DNA from: Sphingobacteriales bacterium 16-39-50
GTDB lineage: Bacteria; Bacteroidota; Bacteroidia; Sphingobacteriales; Sphingobacteriaceae
NCBI GenBank assembly: GCA_002257025.1
Contig: NCHA01000006.1
Span: 62,001-126,000, forward strand
Length of the DNA stretch: 64,000 bases
Direction: 5' to 3'
Part shown: positions 60,961 to 64,000 of the stretch, piece after piece
How the letters are laid out: each line of letters opens with the position of its first letter
Position numbering within the stretch: position 1 is the stretch's first letter
Notes under the pieces: model-generated
Database searches by the model: none
Seen by the model: only the letters and a program-made list of their open reading frames with translations
Told to the model about the DNA's origin: nothing
Made by a program: the position numbers and the translations under genes

Positions 60961-61899
60961 TTATACCCCAGCCTTTTGAAGAACTTCCAATGTTTTTCTG
61001 AGTCCGGTTTGTGCCACCATCATTAGATCTTCCTTCCAATACTCCGGATTATACATCTCTAGTGAAATACATCCTTTATACCCGGTTCCTTTCAAATCTT
61101 TGAAGATTTGTGGCAAAGGCAAAACTCCATCTCCGGGATAAACCCTGTGAGAATCATTAAGTTGATCCAATTGCGGAGCTGCAGGAGCATCATTAAACTG
61201 GAAAATAGCGATCATATCACCTCTGAGTAATTTAATGCCCTCAAAACCACCTTCACTGATATACATGTGGTAAACATCCGGAATGACCATCGCTTTGGGA
61301 TGATTGGCATCCAGCACGATACCTACTGCCTGCCCCAATGTTTTAACAGGAAAATATTTAACAAATACCAATGCCGGATTCAATTTATAATCATTGATTC
61401 CCATTTCAATAATATCCCGGTAGCGGTCAGCAGCCCATTTCTGATTATAGTTCAAGCCAATTGTATTCGGTATTGTCTGTATATGCTGAGCACCGATATC
61501 CGCAGCCATACGCATGCGGTTACGGGTATCGGCCAAAGACTTATCCCATAAATCCTGAGTAGGTGGCAAGGCATTCCAAAGTCCAATCACACTAGGCACG
61601 AATAAACCATTATCCTTTATTTCTTTCCCTAGATCTTTCAGGTTACCGCCATCAGCCTCAAACTTTTGCAATTCGCCATCCCATGGTTCGATAGCATCAT
61701 AACCGGCCTTTGCTGCTATCCTGACCTTCTCTTTTAAGGAAGCAGGTCTGATGGTAGCTGTATCGAGGCAAACCGGCCATGGACTCTTCCCTTTCTGGTA
61801 CCTTTTCTCTTTATTTTGGATACCTGCAACTGCAATGCCCGGTATCGAACCAGCCGCGATGCCGGCTGCTCCCAGAGTAATGAATTTTCTACGTTCCAT
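60961..61899 (-). CDS. Tat-type sugar phosphate isomerase/epimerase-like TIM-barrel protein
   Basis: The 312-residue protein begins MERRKFITLGAAGIAAGSIPG, a twin-arginine-type leader. It continues as an AP-endonuclease-2-like TIM barrel: VRIAAKAGYDAIEPWDGELQ near 65, NGLFVPSVIGLW near 97, AQHIQTIPNT near 138, VYHMYISEGGFE, and GCISLEMYNPEYWKED near 275. Relatives include xylose isomerase-like epimerases and inositol catabolic enzymes, with Glu/Asp/His metal ligands. The exact reaction is unknown. It is convergent with the RidA genes and shares their terminator; the three Tat-type leaders in a row suggest a common destination. Confidence 0.85.
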   Translation of the reverse strand: MERRKFITLGAAGIAAGSIPGIAVAGIQNKEKRYQKGKSPWPVCLDTATIRPASLKEKVRIAAKAGYDAIEPWDGELQKFEADGGNLKDLGKEIKDNGLFVPSVIGLWNALPPTQDLWDKSLADTRNRMRMAADIGAQHIQTIPNTIGLNYNQKWAADRYRDIIEMGINDYKLNPALVFVKYFPVKTLGQAVGIVLDANHPKAMVIPDVYHMYISEGGFEGIKLLRGDMIAIFQFNDAPAAPQLDQLNDSHRVYPGDGVLPLPQIFKDLKGTGYKGCISLEMYNPEYWKEDLMMVAQTGLRKTLEVLQKAGV

Positions 61900-61957
61900 G
61901 GTTTATGCTTATTAATTTCTTACAGGTAAATAGCAATAATTAATTGTTAATTAAACC

Positions 61958-63262
61958 TTAATATAGGCCAAAAGATCTGAAAACAGAACTTCCCGCATAA
62001 TTATTACCAACCTCTTCATTGATCCTAAGCAACTGATTATACTTGGCTAATCTTGAAGATCCGGCTACAGAACCGATTTTGATCTGTCCGCCGTTTAATC
62101 CAACGGCAAGGTCCGCCAGAGTAGCATCCTCTGTTTCACCAGATCGTGCTGAAACTACTGTACTGAAACCACCATTCTTAGCCATCCTGAGGGTATTTAC
62201 AGTCTCGGTTAATGTTCCGATCTGGTTCATTTTAACAAGAATGGAGTTTCCTGCTTTCATGTCAAAGCCTTTCTGTAAGCGGACTTTATTTGTAGTAAAG
62301 AGATCATCGCCAATCAATTGAACATGCTTGCCTAATCTCTGAGTTAGGGCCTGCCACCCCTCCCAGTCATTTTCAGCCAGGCCATCTTCAATTGATATGA
62401 CCGGATGCTCTTTGGTCCATTTTTCAAGCATATCTATCATTTGCTCAGAGCTAAGGCTACGATCTTCAGAATGCAGATGATATATTCCTTTAGCTTCATC
62501 GAAGAAATGAGAGGAAGCCACGTCCAGTGCAATCGCAACATCAGCACCTGGTTTATAACCACATGCATTAAATACTTCTCCCAAAACCTCCAGAGCAGCT
62601 TCATTTGAAGGTAAAGCAGGTCCGAAACCGCCTTCATCAGCAAGCAGATAGGCATTATACCCTTTTTTAATCAGTATTTCCCTTGTTTTCCAATACACAT
62701 TATAGATCATTTCGAGTGCATCCGGATAGTTTTTAGGCGATACAGGTATAATCAGAAAATCCTGAAGATCAATATTCTTACCGGCATGCAATCCCCCACT
62801 AATGATATTTACCATTGGAACAGGCATTGAAACCGCATCTCCGGAAGGAAGATATTTCTTGGCCAGGTGTATGAATAATGGTTCCCTTGCTTCATTCGCG
62901 GCTGCATGAATACAGGCAAAAGAAGCACCAAGTATTGCATTGGCACCTAGCCTTGATTTTTCAGGAGTGCCGTCCAGTTGGATCATTAATGCATCCAAAT
63001 TGTCCTGGTCCTCAATATCCTGTCCAATCAAAACATCTCTGATTTCCGTATTGACATTCGCCACGGCTTTACTCACACCTTTACCCCGATGCCTGTTACC
63101 TCCATCACGTAGTTCCAAAGCCTCAAACTGTCCGGTTGAAGCACCTGAAGGAACCATCATTCTTCCCATTACACCTGATTCCAGAAATACATCAACTTCA
63201 ACGGTTGGGTTACCGCGTGAATCGAAAATTTCTCTGGATTTTAAATCTTTAATTTTTGACAT
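61958..63262 (-). CDS. eno: Enolase
   Basis: The 434-residue protein shows all enolase hallmarks: IFDSRGNPTVEVDV (about 11-24), PSGASTGQFEALELRDG (about 38), LLADEGGFGP near 205, VSIEDGLAENDWEGW near 287, IGDDLFTTN near 317, LVKMNQIGTLTE near 340 and SARSGETEDATLADLAV near 368. It interconverts 2-phosphoglycerate and phosphoenolpyruvate in glycolysis with Mg2+. A single gene, 64 bp downstream of the partial kinase gene on the same strand. Confidence 0.98.
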   Translation of the reverse strand: MSKIKDLKSREIFDSRGNPTVEVDVFLESGVMGRMMVPSGASTGQFEALELRDGGNRHRGKGVSKAVANVNTEIRDVLIGQDIEDQDNLDALMIQLDGTPEKSRLGANAILGASFACIHAAANEAREPLFIHLAKKYLPSGDAVSMPVPMVNIISGGLHAGKNIDLQDFLIIPVSPKNYPDALEMIYNVYWKTREILIKKGYNAYLLADEGGFGPALPSNEAALEVLGEVFNACGYKPGADVAIALDVASSHFFDEAKGIYHLHSEDRSLSSEQMIDMLEKWTKEHPVISIEDGLAENDWEGWQALTQRLGKHVQLIGDDLFTTNKVRLQKGFDMKAGNSILVKMNQIGTLTETVNTLRMAKNGGFSTVVSARSGETEDATLADLAVGLNGGQIKIGSVAGSSRLAKYNQLLRINEEVGNNYAGSSVFRSFGLY

Positions 63263-63325
63263 GATATATTAAAATTAGAGGGATAAACGTGTATACAGGA
63301 GGTAAAAATACCAAAAGAAATGATT

Positions 63326-64000
63326 TCAGAATTGCTTTTTGATTGCATCGAATACATTCAGGCCAGAATCTGCTCCTCTGATCCAGCTAATGGCCGTAGT
63401 ACGGATAACTTGCTTTAAAGTATCATCTTGTATATAATTTACAGGTGATTTTCCATCCATCCGGGCAAGGAGCATCAAACCCAAATGCGGGAGCAGATTG
63501 CTGACCTGGCCCTTATAATTTGTAATGAAAACGCTAATCAGTTTAAGTATCTGCTCAGGCTTTTTCAAATGCCAGGTTTTTAACATCAGGTGACCCAGAC
63601 AATACGCAAGATCAAACACCGGATTCCCCCAATGCGCCACTTCGTAATCGATCAAAACAATACGCCCGCTCTTTTCAATAAGCATGTTTTTTGGAGAGAA
63701 ATCGCCATGAACCAGACAGGTATTTTGTTCGGTCAGTTCTTCTATCAAAGTATTAATCTCTGTAGAAAGCTCAGGGTATTTATTGATTAAAAAACGGTGG
63801 AAGGGATCAATCCGAAGCTGAATGAAATATTTCTGATCGCTAAACTTTGCCTTCACCTGCTCATCAATTTTATGGCTCTGGCTATGAATCAGACTGAGAA
63901 TATCGGCGGCACTTTTGGCAGTTTCAGTATTAAATACCCTATCCATCAGGTATTCCTTCCATGTCTGAACACCTTCTTCAGCACAGGTCATCATATAGAT
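63326..64000 (-). CDS. APH-type phosphotransferase, C-terminal part (5' end outside the window)
   Basis: The reading frame is open to the window edge (two codons before the first visible Met), so the N-terminal lobe is missing. The visible 225 residues hold the kinase catalytic loop LVHGDFSPKNMLI and the metal-binding IDYEVAHWGNPVFDLAYCLGH, the signature of the aminoglycoside phosphotransferase/choline kinase superfamily. The C-terminal LLARMDGKSPVNYI is typical of uncharacterised bacterial members. The substrate may be a sugar, an amine or methylthioribose; none can be chosen. It lies 64 bp upstream of eno on the same strand. Confidence 0.8.
   Translation of the reverse strand: MYMMTCAEEGVQTWKEYLMDRVFNTETAKSAADILSLIHSQSHKIDEQVKAKFSDQKYFIQLRIDPFHRFLINKYPELSTEINTLIEELTEQNTCLVHGDFSPKNMLIEKSGRIVLIDYEVAHWGNPVFDLAYCLGHLMLKTWHLKKPEQILKLISVFITNYKGQVSNLLPHLGLMLLARMDGKSPVNYIQDDTLKQVIRTTAISWIRGADSGLNVFDAIKKQF

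Overview
The window is chromosomal DNA of a Bacteroidota bacterium, most likely order Sphingobacteriales (Pedobacter-like). The evidence is AT-rich intergenic DNA, several Bacteroidota-type -7 promoter boxes (TAnnTTTG), families typical of the phylum (DUF5686, BT_3928-like DoxX protein, DUF1599, lamin-tail repeat protein, single-chain GcvP), and ECF sigma/anti-sigma pairs. Most genes are core metabolism or information processing. Accessory material is concentrated at about 15.8-16.5 kb (toxin-antitoxin), 28-33 kb (uncharacterised operon, ECF cluster) and 52.7-62 kb (tRNA-Ser-linked repeats, secreted catabolic genes). I see no CRISPR array, intact transposase, prophage or rRNA.

Layout. 0-7.2 kb: the start of asd, and a 2231-residue secreted protein built from lamin-tail plus Ig-like modules repeated with an exact 819-bp period. 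7.2-7.7 kb: a gene-free stretch with a -7 box, nested hairpins and a terminator-like stem, a candidate non-coding RNA. 7.7-21.8 kb: threonine dehydrogenase, YebC, a PRFK-motif protein, an esterase, TrhO, a DUF5686 membrane protein, Kbl, a DUF6364/PIN toxin-antitoxin pair, PheS, a Rieske-like lipoprotein, a TetR regulator, RlmD, a PRPP-binding transferase and shikimate kinase. 22-28 kb: a DoxX/thioredoxin protein, DUF1599, FolP, the c-di-AMP synthase CdaA, a bacilliredoxin, and AhcY behind a strong promoter and hairpin leader. 28-33 kb: an overlapping DinB/NRDE/DUF6695 operon, then an ECF sigma factor and zinc anti-sigma factor followed by OB-fold, YceI, a 42-residue membrane peptide and a thioredoxin. 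33-52.6 kb: a TPR histidine kinase, PdxJ, MnmH, SelD, GcvP, an NMT1/THI5-sensor histidine kinase, a second YceI, an MBL hydrolase, RecJ, LptB, a bacterial GH3 enzyme, TerC and a polyprenyl synthase. 52.7-62 kb: tRNA-Ser(GGA) followed by degenerate copies of its 3' end and palindromic repeats, a DUF922 zincin, then sulfatase, FAD oxidoreductase, ceramidase-like hydrolase, two Tat-type RidA proteins and a Tat-type TIM-barrel protein. 62-64 kb: enolase and part of an APH-type kinase.

How the genes work together. Tdh and Kbl convert threonine to glycine and acetyl-CoA, and GcvP starts glycine cleavage; the three are encoded apart. SelD makes the selenophosphate used by its neighbour MnmH for tRNA wobble selenouridine. 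RecJ and LptB are coupled by an ATGA overlap. The 54.5-62 kb genes almost all encode exported hydrolases or oxidoreductases and may act together on a sulfated, amine- or amide-containing substrate outside the cytoplasm (inference). Intergenic DNA carries several repeat families: low-complexity word arrays that form the stop codons of two genes, GATAGCTATC palindromes, a GTGGTCGG...CCGACCAC hairpin family, and two long nested palindromes.
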